Shown piece after piece: positions 46,057 to 56,669 of a stretch of DNA of 64,000 nt. The position numbers and the translations under genes were made by a program. Numbering within the stretch: the stretch's first letter is position 1; each line of letters starts with the position of its first letter. A model generated the notes under the pieces. The model made no database searches. It was not told the DNA's origin and saw only the letters and a list, made by a program, of their open reading frames with translations. Source of the DNA: Cerrena zonata (Eukaryota > Basidiomycota > Agaricomycetes > Polyporales > Cerrenaceae); assembly GCA_038087015.1 (NCBI GenBank), contig JASBNA010000035.1, positions 397,704 through 461,703 of the forward strand, given 5' to 3'.

Positions 46057-48004
46057 ATGACGACCCCTTCGTCGTCGACAACGACCCCATCCCCGCAGCT
46101 GCGATACATGCAGTCTGGCGCGGTCAGTCCGCCTCAGCCAGTGCCCTCAAATGGCGTGGAATCTAACGATAGGGAGGAGAGAGAACTCGCTGTCCAGAAA
46201 TTTTTAGCCAGAGCTGAGCTCTCCAAGGTAAGCTATGCTCCGGTGCTTGATTCGATCACCTCCTCTGCCCCCATAAAAGCCTTATTTCCGTTTTCACCAT
46301 CATAAAAATACAGATACTGCTTTTCTACTCTTTCTCCCTTCATCATTCATTTTTTGTGTATTTTTATCCGTAAATTCGACTAGAGCTAAAAATTCTCGGT
46401 TCTCTTTTCAGCTCACGCGTGGCCTCCGCACGCGACTTTCATACGCTACCTACAAAGCTACACACAATCTCGCGCATACAACATTGCACGACCTTGAAGC
46501 AAAGACTGACACCCAGACAGCGCTTTATCGCCCTCCACCCGGAAGCACAAGGAACTACTACAACAACCCTGCTACTCAGGGGATAAGCGTCTCACAATAT
46601 CCCTCTTCTAGGAATGCCGCTCGGAAAGGAAGCATGGCTCCACCTCCACCACTAACCGCTTCTGCTACTCAGAGTCTATTTGCCTCCATTCTCGCACCGC
46701 CACCTACCAAGCGGGCACGAACTATACACAACCCCCAGGACCCTCCTGTCCCCGCCCCAGCTAAACCGAAGCCAATATCACCACCCAAGAAGACCTCGAA
46801 AGCGAAAGCGAAAGCAGCTGCATCTTCATCACAGCTCAAGTCCAGAGCACGGAAGGACAAAGATGATAAAGGCAAGCGAAAGGAATCTGCCTCCAGTGCG
46901 CGAGCGATCAGCCGTGTATCATCTTCGAACTCACAAGATATGATGGAGGACTCAGAAATGGACATGAAAGCAGCAGCGACGTTGACTTCTCTATTACGTT
47001 CTCGTCCCTCGATGTCAGCAGCTGCTTCATCACCACGGTCGAGCATATCCGCGACTTCCGACCCTGGTTCATTACACTCGTTCTCCCATTTCGCGCAGAG
47101 CTCAGCACGGACAACAACAGCCCCTACATCTGCTCTTCCGTCCAACGAGAATTCCTTTTCTATCTCCTACGGGCGCTCAACCCCACCTCCCATGTCTGCC
47201 GAAACTCAAAGTCTCGTCCGAGATAGTGATGTGCGTTTTCAAGGAAGCAGTACGCCAAAAGCACAAGGACGCGCCTTAAGGCGACCTGGAGAGCCTGCTA
47301 CACCACAAGCACCCACTGACAGTGAGGCCGCCGATCTGATGCTCTATTTAGCAACCTCTCCATCACCAGCTCGACCGACCCATTCGAGAGATCGAAGTCT
47401 TGGCGGCAGCAGTTCTATGCCCGGACGTGTCCTCTTTGGCTCCGATGAGCGACCAAGCACTAACCCGAGAGCTTTGCGAAGGGAATACACCGGCAGTTTT
47501 AGCTCCACCATGACCGTAGCCACGGAGCTCACAAGTGAATCAGGTTATCAAGCGGGAACTAGCGAAGATAGCATCATGCACTCACCATCACCGTCTCGGA
47601 GACCCCCAGGAGAACGCCACGACGAGCCCATGAATTTGGACGTACCACAGATGCCTACTATTACACCACCTACCCCCACCGATCCACAACCTGGGCATCT
47701 CTTGCCAGTTACACTGCACTCCTCCCAAAGTTCTGTGGGTTCATCCAGTCAAGTGGAGCCATCAGCTCCTCCCACATTAGATCCTCGATTCTCAATGGCG
47801 GCACCTCCCACCCCAGGTTTCAACTTCCACGAGTTCCTGAATGTCTCACCATCCCCCGCTGTAACGGCAGGTTCTACGTCTCGTTTACCAGCAAGCAGAA
47901 ACGCAGAAATAGGAAGGCGGTTGTTTGAAGGACATTCGGGGACAATCGAGAGCCCTCAAGATCCATCCTCATTGGGCGCTGGGATCGACCTAGCGCAGAG
48001 CTAG
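46057..48004 (+). CDS. disordered Ser/Pro-rich protein with Whi5/Nrm1-like motif, candidate G1/S transcription repressor
   Basis: Exons 46057-46227 and 46412-48004 (intron of 184 nt, long for this window) give 587 residues. Residues ~47-85 form the only ordered-looking part: LAVQKFLARAELSKLTRGLR, then TRLSYATYKATHNLAHTTLH. A helix of this kind (LRxRLxxAxYKxxx) resembles the Whi5/Nrm1 family motif. The rest is low-complexity with many SP/TP sites (potential CDK sites), a Lys-rich segment (KKTSKAKAKAAA) and short conserved-looking islands: ADLMLYLATSPSPARP, GRVLFGSDERP, PGFNFHEFLNVSPSP. Whi5 and Nrm1 bind SBF/MBF and repress G1/S genes until CDK phosphorylation. The two ACGCG motifs upstream fit a G1/S-controlled gene. 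The family call rests on motif resemblance only. Confidence 0.55.
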
Positions 48005-49028
48005 AACCTGGTTTCCTCAAATGTCATGATGTCAAGATCTACCGTCACGACCACGATTGGTTTGAAATTGTATCCACCTAACGAAGTACGGAAAGGGACA
48101 ATCCACACGTTGTATCACTACAGCCTCAATGTAGCACCAAGTTGAATTCTCAACCGCCAGGCATCTTTGGGCATCCCGTTATTTATCGGATTCATGCATT
48201 GTTTCCGCATGTATATTGCCCATATGCTCTTGGTCATTTTTTTTCGTAGAAATATCTCTCTTTCAGGCATCCAAACTGTTCGATCGGTTTCGCATTTTAC
48301 CTTACCTATTTATACAATCAGTTGTATTGACCAACTCCTTCATCAGTTCTTTTCCCTCTTAGCAGGTCCGACCCCTCATTCCCTCGTTCCTCTATTCGTT
48401 TCTACTCGTCTATCTTTCAATGAGATCTATGCTCTCGTTGCTTCTATCTTGTATATAATTGTATCCCTTTCGTCGTCTTGTTTATTTCTCACATCACAAC
48501 CCTCTTTCTTTATTTTTCAATCCTTGGTTCCCTCGTTCTCTCTTTCACACCTCCAGTGTTGTACTAATATATACGAATCTTATAGCAAGTCTCCATTCCT
48601 ACTCATCTCCGGGCATCGTCACAAATATACATGAGTTCTACCGGTTTTCACTGAAAAATGAGGTGGCTGTGTCGACGTGTTATTTACGCGTTGTTTGGCT
48701 ACTCCGCAGCAGTCCGATCGAACCATCAAACGATCAACGTTAACTTCATGCTAGCGCTCTTGTATGTGGGTTGATGTTTGGACAGTAAATGGTCTATGCG
48801 GATCCTCTGACTTGTAAGTTGTTGACTTCCGAATTGACACCCGATGCTTACGTCTAAATGTTTTGAAAAGCTCTCATCAAAAAATAAAGGAACGAGGAAA
48901 TCATTATACAGGAATTTCACGATCTATCATTCCTACTGCTACAATCTACTACTATCACTTGCTTCAGCAGACGTTCTTGTTTATTCTCTACTTATAGATG
49001 TTTCGTTGGGACTGAGTATATATCGAGG
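48005..49028. other. 1 kb T-rich intergenic region
   Basis: Lies between the Whi5-like stop and the SUR7/PalI-type start. Pyrimidine-rich from 48230 to 48640. Open frames here are hydrophobic only because of the T content and have no consistent structure. Confidence 0.45.
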
Positions 49029-49841
49029 ATGTATCACGAGCCTTCTATCCCTATTTTTATACTAACTTTTTCTGCTGGTGTTGTACTGTAAGTGATCTCT
49101 TCACATCGTCGTTGAACTTGTTGTTGAGTTCAGGTGTTACAGTACCTTGGTTACCTTTTCTGTTCCGTTTATTAAACCATTCTACTTCCTGCACTCATCT
49201 GTTGCAGGAGGGATTACGTATGGAATCTGGGGCTGGTGTTTGGACATAAATGGTTCCTGCTCTCCCAAGCAGTTAGTACTCCCTCTATTCACAACAGTCT
49301 TCTCTAGAACTAACGATGGACTTCTCCAATAGGTTTGGCTACCATGAGGACCCAGAGATTGTACCAATATTGCTAAAACTCCATGTTCTCTTCCCTATCG
49401 GTCAGTCGAAAAATAGCCATGTTCAGTTCCCGCCTAATTGACTGTCTAGCTGCCGGTCTTGCCCTACTATCTAGTGTCACCCTGATCCCCGTGATGTGTT
49501 CGTCGGCACGAGGGCTCTATCCTTTCCCGCTCTTCGTCATCCTATCGACCTTAGCCTGTATCTCTTCGTTAGCAGGCTTCGCCATATGTATTGCAACGTG
49601 GTTGATTGCCCTCCACCGTTTCCATGCTGACGGGTTTGAAGCTTCGCTCGGACCATTGGTAAGAAACCTTGTGACAAATATTCGTGTCTCTTAACTTTAA
49701 CTCACTTTCCCCGCAATCTAACGCGCATAGGTATGGATGGCGCTAGCAGGTACAGCGCTGCTGCTGTTTGTCGCCCTCAATGCAGGATGTAGTATGATGT
49801 GGAAAAGGGGACATCGTCGATCTTTCATTTATACGTATTGA
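49029..49841 (+). CDS. SUR7/PalI (Rim9) family four-helix membrane protein
   Basis: Exons 49029-49087, 49134-49271, 49333-49400, 49450-49658 and 49731-49841 join to 194 residues. Four hydrophobic segments: IPIFILTFSAGVVLCYSTLV near the start, AAGLALLSSVTLIPVM, LFVILSTLACISSLAGFAIC and WMALAGTALLLFVALNAGCS. Between segments 1 and 2 is an extracellular loop with the family pattern GITYGIWGWCLDINGSC, the G-x-W-G-x-C...C motif of SUR7/PalI proteins. Known members act in eisosomes (Sur7) or in ambient-pH sensing with Rim21/PalH (Rim9/PalI); the sequence cannot tell which. The short C-terminal tail is basic (WKRGHRRSF), without the long tail of classical PalI. The first exon's ATG is the only one that joins in phase. 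No break was seen. Confidence 0.78.
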
Positions 49842-50324
49842 TACGATATGTGGTGAAGATATTGAACTATGCTTTCTAGTTTTTCCCTGGGCTGATATTA
49901 GTATTCATCCATTTTCCCTTGCAACCTGTACCGGAAACTTCGAACAATTGAGAGTGCATTTTGTCTATGTACTACACTATGGTGAGATTTACACTCGTAA
50001 TAGGTTGTCATAGACATCGACATGGGTTGACAATGTCCATGAATTAAGGTTAAGTATAGGCCAAATCATTGATCGAGACAGCCTTTCTAGAACCTCAAAC
50101 TGATGCTCGAGTTCAAAAGGAAAACGTAGTCCATCAACCTGTTTAGAATAATATGGCACAATGGCTAAATAAGAATGACTGTTCCTCTTCAAGTATACCA
50201 CCATACACAAATGCGATACAATACAAAGATCACGCACACAACTAGCACAAAGAAAGCTGACGTCCTCAAATACCAACTGCAATCGGAGCGTCGTAGCCGC
50301 ATCAAGTACAAATGCCTGTTTTCT
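49842..50324. other. convergent 3' region
   Basis: 483 bases between the SUR7/PalI-type stop and the GTPase A stop. Nothing recognised. Confidence 0.4.
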
Positions 50325-51470
50325 CTAAACGGCAGAGTCATCTGAAGGAAGGCAAGGAACAAAACGGCGAAAAAAGCGACGAAATGATCTCCATATCTTT
50401 GCTATACGCCCTCCTTCCTGTGGGAGTGGTTGTGGTTCCGTGGTAGTTATGGACGCATTTCGAATCTTGGCCTTCTCCTCTTCTAGTTTCTTCTGCTGTT
50501 CGAATAATTCTCGTTTGGCCTCCTCGATTTCTAGCCTCGCTTCTTCATCATGCTGTTCCATGACTTCGGCCATCTCCTCGTTCAACTTCCTAAGCTCCTC
50601 CTGATGTTTCTTCTCCAATTCCGCAATCTCTCCTAGAAGTGCGGCACCAGCCTTGGTCTCAAAAACGCGCTTCTTCTCATCGACCAACTCTCGCTGGATC
50701 GCTAAAACCATTGGGGTTTTGTGAAGAAGATGTTGGATCACTTTGTGAGCAGACTCGATAGTGTTGTCGTGTCGGAAGAGCGACGCTCCCTGGGAAAGCA
50801 TTGGCTTGAAGAAGTTATCCTTCGACTTCAGCTCTTGTTCTCGCTCTCCACCGACTTGAGGAGAAACAAGACTCCACATGTTAGTCGTTATGGCGCAGTT
50901 TCCCAGCGCCTCGTCGCCACATAACTGGGCGAAAAAACGAAGGTTTCGTGTCGCGCTTCCAGCCATACGGTTGTCAGAAATCCTATGTAAATAGATAACG
51001 CCTTGAAGTTTGCGCCCATGTTGATGTCTATCATAAATTCAGGTCAAATAAATACGATATAGCACATGATCGGAGCTTACTCGGAGGACAGGAAGTCGCA
51101 TACGATATTGAGAATCTCTCCATCACTCTTGTTCGTGTCGTCAAATCCGGGGGTGTCCACGAGTGTCACTTCTACACCATCCAATTCGAAGGGTTTGGAC
51201 ATCTGGATCGTTTCAGTGCATGATTCCAAACCTACTCCAACACGGAGGTCCGAGGCACTAGCGACGTTGATAAACTAGTTTCCATGGGTCAGCGGAAACT
51301 GTCGTGACAGATTTGAAAATCGAGATACACACAGTGGTCTTTCCGGCCCCAGTACATCCCATGACCCTAAAACAAAACGCCATTCAATATCTCCATTCAA
51401 CGCGTAATGCTATGACGTACGCAATGCATGCAGTAGGTTGTTTTGTCGACGGTTTCTTAAATGGAAGCAT
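50325..51470 (-). CDS. AIG1/GIMAP-like P-loop GTPase A with coiled-coil and basic tail
   Basis: Exons 51421-51470, 51333-51366, 51081-51274 and 50325-51027 give 326 residues. The G1/P-loop is VMGCTGAGKTTFINVAS. G3 is VTLVDTPGFDDT, followed by GVIYLHRISDNRMAGSATRN. The usual G4 (TKxD) position reads ITTNMWS. This matches fungal GTPases of the AIG1/GIMAP-septin-like branch. Residues ~205-285 are a charged coiled coil (EIAELEKKHQEELRKLNEEM). The tail IAKIWRSFRRFFRRFVPCLP is strongly basic and aromatic with one Cys, and could sit on a membrane. GIMAP relatives in animals and plants act in immunity and on membranes, but fungal roles are unknown. It stands head to head with GTPase B: exons 2 and 3 have identical lengths (34 and 194 nt) and phases, so the pair arose by duplication. 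Confidence 0.85.
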
Positions 51471-51837
51471 AGTAAGTAGCAAGAGGCGGAAAGTATTGTG
51501 CAATTGGGTTGGAGTGAGTATGGACTCGAGAATCGTGTCGAGTGGAGTATTTACAGGGATGCATAATTAGAACGCGTTTCCAGCGTTGTTCAAACCTCAT
51601 TGTACTGCAGCACTGCAGCACGAGGTAAGAATATGGGCGCCTACTGCAACAGACGGCCTGGGGCACTGGAAGAAGTCCTCGTTGAGATATGCAGAAGACT
51701 GGCCACCGAGGGCATGGCAGCGGGGAATTTCATGTGCCTTGCGTATTTGAAGCGCGTACCAGTGCAGAGGCGAGTGGTGGGCATACCTTCTCAAAGCTTT
51801 TGACCCCGACGTCCGTTGTTTTTACTCGACACACGCC
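51471..51837. promoter_or_regulatory. bidirectional upstream region of the GTPase pair
   Basis: 367 bases between divergent ATGs. It contains CTGCAGCACTGCAGCA, a short repeat near the middle (51605-51620). Likely shared control. Confidence 0.45.
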
Positions 51838-53430
51838 ATGAGCTCCGCTAGTCAACACGAAACCGCGACTATTGCGTACGTTTCGGTTTTCTTTGTAGCC
51901 CGAAACCATGTTCTGAGCCGAATAACGTTGCAGCGTGATGGGAGCCACGGGTTCCGGAAAGACATCAGTATGGGGCGATCAACCTGCTTTTCTTGAAGAA
52001 AATACTCACACTCCAGTCTAGTTTATTAACTTGGCAAGCGGCTCCGACCTCGCCGTTGGTTACGGTTTGGAGTCGTGCACGGGGGAAGTTGAAGCCGCCA
52101 CACCGTTTATTCTGAACAACAAAACAGTTACTTTGATCGACACACCGGGGTTCGACGACACGACTAGGTCGGAAGCAGAGATTCTAGGACTCATTAGTCA
52201 TTTCCTAGCAGCAACGTAAGCTTTCATTTATCACGGAACGGACAAGAAACGTAGAACCCACTTCCTATTCACAGATATGAGAACGGCCGGAAACTTAATG
52301 GCGTCGTGTACCTCCACCGAATCTCGGACTATCGAATGGGAGGTGTCGCCAGACGTAACTTCCGTCTATTTAGGGAGCTATGCGGAGAAGATGCCCTGAA
52401 GAACGTCGTAATTGTCACCAACATGTGGGGTGATGTGACCCTTCAAGTAGGTGAAGCTCGAGAAGCAGAACTTGCCCGAAGTGATCACTTCTATCGAGCT
52501 ATTCTTGACAAAGGAGCTCACATGCTGCGGCACGACAATACACTCGAGTCTGCTCGTGCTATCATCAGCGCAGCTATGGGGTTAATTCCTGAAGCACTTC
52601 TTGTGCAGCACGAGATGGTCGACGAGGAACTGTACGTTTCTGAGACCAGTGCTGGCCAAGAGCTCCAAGCTGATCTCGACAAACAAGCCAAGGTGTATCG
52701 CGATAATATAAGTGCAATCAAGCAAGAGATGGTTGAAATCCTTGCTAAGAGGGACGCAGCACGAAACCAGGAGTTGCAGTCTCTTCGGATAGACCTCATT
52801 AGGGCACGACAGAACTTGGAAAGAGTGGAGAAGGAGAGTCGGAAGTTGCAGGATGATCTGACGGAGCATCAAAAGTTGCTCGCGAAGCGAATGCGGGAGG
52901 CAGCAGAAGTAATCGAAGATAAAGAAACCAGCCTTCGTAAGCTTCAAAAGCAGAATTCTACCCAGCAAGCTCAGATCGAAGAGTTGAAGATGAAAGTCGC
53001 AGAAACACAGCAGGATTCGAATGCGAGTATCCGAGCGGTATTGGATCAATATAGGGAGGAGCTAGAAGTTGCACGCGTTGAAGAAGGTCGTAAAACCCAG
53101 GCCATGCTGCAAACAGCATCCGAAGCACACGCAGTAGAGATCCAATTACTGCACCAGAAGCTCGCCGACCAAACCAAGGCTAATGAAACCAAGGTACAGA
53201 CGATCCACAAAGCCCATCAGGAGGCGTTGAGTCGTCAAGCAGCTCAGTTTCAGAGACGGATAGCTGGGACCAGTCTTCCAGGGTATACTGCAGCACCCAC
53301 ACCTGCGGGTCAACAGCAGGATACGAGAAAGAGTCGCATATTACACCTCATTGTTGTCGGAGGACAAGAACGTATTCGTCTATCCCCGGAGGATTGGCAG
53401 AGCCTAGGCTATGCAGTTAATGCTTTATGA
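51838..53430 (+). CDS. AIG1/GIMAP-like P-loop GTPase B with long coiled coil
   Basis: Exons 51838-51875, 51934-51967, 52022-52215 and 52275-53430 give 473 residues. The G1/P-loop is VMGATGSGKTSFINLASG. G3 is VTLIDTPGFDDTTRSEAEIL, then GVVYLHRISDYRMGGVARRN. The G4 position is VIVTNMWGDV. About 55-60% of G-domain residues look the same as in GTPase A by eye. Residues ~190-430 are a continuous coiled coil (EILAKRDAARNQELQSLRID, EKESRKLQDDLTEHQKLLAK, KLADQTKANETKVQTIHKAH), three times longer than in A. A short Gly/Pro linker leads to a distinct C-terminal piece (HLIVVGGQERIRLSPEDWQS) absent from A. The coiled coil suggests oligomers or a hetero-pair with A; that is inference. Membrane attachment is not evident, unlike A. 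Confidence 0.87.
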
Positions 53431-53569
53431 TTGAATGAAGGGATTCGAGGGTCGACGCGTAGTAGAATATATGTACATATCTCCTGTTCAAAATATTAGG
53501 GAAGATTCACTTAGGATGAAATTCCGCTTGCCTTCCAATCTTTGAACTACATGGCGAACACTCTCTCCG

Positions 53570-55167
53570 TTATATTTGCCATCCAGATGGCAACGTATCC
53601 TTGTGTGTTGAATCAACCCCGCGTGAGAGTGGTATATCACTAGAGGTCCCTGTTTCGTCCCGTTGCGACAAAGAGTTAAGCTCCGTAACTTCGTCGAAGT
53701 ACCATTTTGGTAAAAACCCAACCCTGTCTTCGCCGTTAACCACTTCATCAATACCCTCTTTGGTGAGAAGAGTAGCAGTGACTCCTGAACGAGGCGCAAA
53801 TTTGACTCTCCATACAGGCTCGTCATCAGTTTCACAAGGAGTGTGAGACGTTACGATAGATATTAAGAAGTCTATGAAGTCTTTCCCCCAGTTAAGACAA
53901 ACAAGAGGGTTCCAGGCGCCTTCCTTGTCACGGACAAGTCGCGGTAGTTCCATAGTCTTGAATGTTTGTACTGTGGATAACTGTCCTTTAGGCGTACGAA
54001 ATCCTACCACGATTTCCTGCATCGATAGAAATGAGTAAAATTAGATGGGGTAGTGCATCCATATCTCACTGGAACGCCTAGCAAGAAAGACTGGAAGTAG
54101 AACTTGAGCAATTTCCTTTCAGTCGAGTTAGATGAAATCGCAATGAGAAATATACAGAGGACTCACTTCTCGAAGCGTGCTTCATCTAGTGGTCCACGAA
54201 TGGTGAGTGACGTTTTCAGTTCGACGAAGTTGTCTGTCTTGCTAGTGAATTTGCCTGCTCAATTCCATCAAATTTATTCACTGACTCAAACTGACCCAGA
54301 ACAACGACTTACCTCGAACGCAATCCACCTCACCGCCTATAATGATCCTGGTGTCGCCCAATTTCGTTTTGACTACGCTACACCATTGGACGTTGGTATC
54401 CACATCGCCACCCCAGCCATTCGGCGTTGTACTATTTTGAGAATCGGAGGTACAATACGACTCAAAGGCGTAGCCGTAGTACATTTGTATTCGTTGGCGT
54501 GGTGGAATATTATTCCTAATAATTTGGGAAACACGATTCCGATCATCCTTCGGTGAGAATGATTGTCAGGTGAGGCTTACTTTTCGACAAGTCTATCTTC
54601 CGAAAGGTGTTCTTCAAAGTACAATGTTCCATTACGGAACATCACGTTAAGCTCCCAAGCATCGCGCTCTTCGTAAGGGGCAGTGAATATCCTCACTCAC
54701 GAACAAAGCATAGACTCTAAGCATTTACAAGAGAGTTGCGCCTAGTCACGTACTCACTTTGTTATCACGCCCCTCCATGAGATGATTCCAATACTGGAAA
54801 GCCAAGCTTTCCCATCATGTCCATTGGCGTCCATTCTAGAGCGAGCTTTACTGACTGCGTGAAGAAGATTGTCGATACGCCCTCTCTCATCTGGTCGCCG
54901 AATCCAACGGTCATAGCCATAGTTCAAGTCTGCTCCCTGTGGTGGTTGAACATAATACCGCAATGCAGAGTCATTAAATACTAGCTCATGTTTTGGAGTA
55001 TACGAGAAAGTCAATAATGATGATGGTTGTTGGAAAGGCACTGAGGTTTTGATAGGTTCTGAAGGTGACGGGTAAGAGAGTTGTCCAACATCTGTAGGTT
55101 CTTCCAGTCGAATTTTGGTGCGTTTAGTATCCGTGTCGGGAGACAGTGAGCGTTTTCTAGAGAGCAT
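53570..55167 (-). CDS. RAI1: Rai1/DXO-type mRNA decapping nuclease
   Basis: Exons 54758-55167, 54581-54691, 54313-54515, 54167-54254, 54070-54115 and 53570-54016 give 434 residues. The third exon's start at 54515 implies a 65-nt intron; a 33-nt intron is also in phase but less likely. Landmarks: LNYGYDRWIRRPDERGRIDN, MYYGYAFESYCT, the metal-binding GGEVDC (E-x-D), NFVELKTSLTIRG (catalytic E and K) and YFQSFLLGVPEIVVGFRTP. These are the conserved Rai1/DXO motifs for removing incomplete or NAD caps. In yeast Rai1 also stabilises the 5'-3' exonuclease Rat1 in the nucleus. The N-terminus is basic (MLSRKRSLSPDTDTKRTK), perhaps a nuclear signal. The C-terminus is extended and acidic. No frame break. 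Divergent from the cytochrome b5 gene. Confidence 0.9.
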
Positions 55168-55441
55168 GACAATAGCCTAAGTCACAGAGTATTATGAGTG
55201 GACTAAAGCAACTTCAATAACGGGAATCCGCCGGGTGGCAGGCGTTCAGTATAGGATTACGTAACAATACCCGGACCAGTCACGATACCGCAGTTACAGT
55301 CTTTGTCAAAGTTGTACTCGTTCCATTATATAAACAAGCTCTAGAAGATAAAGTTATATTCAGAGTGCTCTGTCCTAATCACCCCTGCCATCCCTGCTTT
55401 TCTCGAACATAGAGCGATAGAAACGCCAATATTATCCCATC
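55168..55441. promoter_or_regulatory. bidirectional upstream region RAI1 / cytochrome b5 gene
   Basis: 274 bases between divergent ATGs. TATATAAACA near 55326 could be a TATA box for the cytochrome b5 gene (about 115 bases before its ATG). Confidence 0.45.
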
Positions 55442-56292
55442 ATGGCATCCTATCTTCGGAATTGGATATCTGCTGTTCCCACTCTAAGTTCCATAACATC
55501 CACGACACCGGCCCCGCCAGAAATTGTTGAATTTGCTCCAGCTGATGACGATGACGACGACGCTGCTACTGTACGGGGATCTGACGACGAATCTAATGAT
55601 ATTCCCCCAGCCTTTCCGAGCCTGAATAGTGCCCAACGAGCAGGCAAGGATACATCCTTATCCAGCTCTCCCATTCCTCGGGTTCTCACCGACACAGAGC
55701 TCATGCCTCCTCCACCACTGCCTGGTCTAGCTGCTCGGAGACCAGGCGTACCATCCGGGCCATCAGTTGCATCTTCGTCCCTTCTTGTACCGCCGGGTGC
55801 TTCCTCTTTGGCTGTACCCCCAAGCACGACCAAAGCCCCTAAAAAGGCTTCGAAGAAAGTGGCCTTAGCACCCGGACACGGGCCACTAGACTGGGCAAAT
55901 TTAAAGAAATCCGGGACAGACCTTCGGGTGAGTAGAATGTCACTCCTTCCCCATGCTCCCCACTTAAAGACCGAATGCACAGGGGGTCGACAGTCTTGCA
56001 CGAATAACTGCTGCTCAATTGAAGGAACATAACAAGAAAGACGACGCTTGGTCCGCGTTTAGCGGCAAAGTGTATAACATAACTCATTACCTATCGTATC
56101 ATCCTGGTGGTGAGAAGGAACTCATGCGCGTCGCGGGCAGAGATGGGACTAAATTATTTGGTGAGTTGTGAACTTGCGAGCATCATAATTCCCGATTCCT
56201 GACACTGTCCCTCAGCCCTAACCCACGGATGGGTTAATATAGACTATATGCTTGATGAATGTCTTGTTGGATTTTTGGTACCGGACTCGTAG
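55442..56292 (+). CDS. cytochrome b5 heme-binding domain protein with long disordered N-terminus
   Basis: Exons 55442-55927, 55983-56160 and 56216-56292 give 246 residues. Residues ~1-160 are low-complexity, with an acidic run (ADDDDDDAAT), Pro-rich PPPPLPG and a Lys/Ala stretch (KAPKKASKKVA). The C-terminal ~80 residues are a cytochrome b5 fold: AWSAFSGKVYNITHYLSYHP, then GGEKELMRVAGRDGTKLF, ALTHGWVNIDYMLDECLVGF. The heme-ligand His in HPGG is present and a second His appears in THGW. The pattern and the preceding ITAAQLKEHNKKDDAW match the fungal b5-domain group resembling human CYB5R4 N-terminus. There is no membrane anchor or reductase domain, so it is soluble and needs a separate partner. 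No break was seen. Confidence 0.88.
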
Positions 56293-56669
56293 TAGAGAAC
56301 ATTCTCACACTTCAGCATTGGATTATCATTATCCTCGGATTATCAATACCATTGCGATGTATCCTATTCGCCCACTATTCGCCGATATGTACCGATCAAT
56401 ATACACAGGAATCTGTAATTTGCATTTAGCGCCCCAAACGTAGAAATATTGTTCAGTGTCTGACGTCTGACAGTCATCTGCTACTTATGTATTTGACCGT
56501 GAACCATTACTTCTCGACGTATATGGCTATCACGATATCGTCGCCTTCGAGGCTATTAATGTGATTCTTCGACTTCTCACATTCCCTTCTCCTCAGCTCA
56601 TCACCAGTCACTATACGCAAATTGGCATCGTCTTCCCTCTCAAGTATTTCTGGTATTCGCCTTTAAATC
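56293..56669. other. intergenic, nothing recognised
   Basis: 377 bases: the cytochrome b5 3' UTR and upstream region of the acidic protein gene. Confidence 0.4.

Noticed and set aside
54548..54580. A 33-nt intron in RAI1
   Set aside because: It is in phase, but unusually short. Extending it to 65 nt (54516-54580) is also in phase and gives a better family-like sequence before MYYGYAFES.
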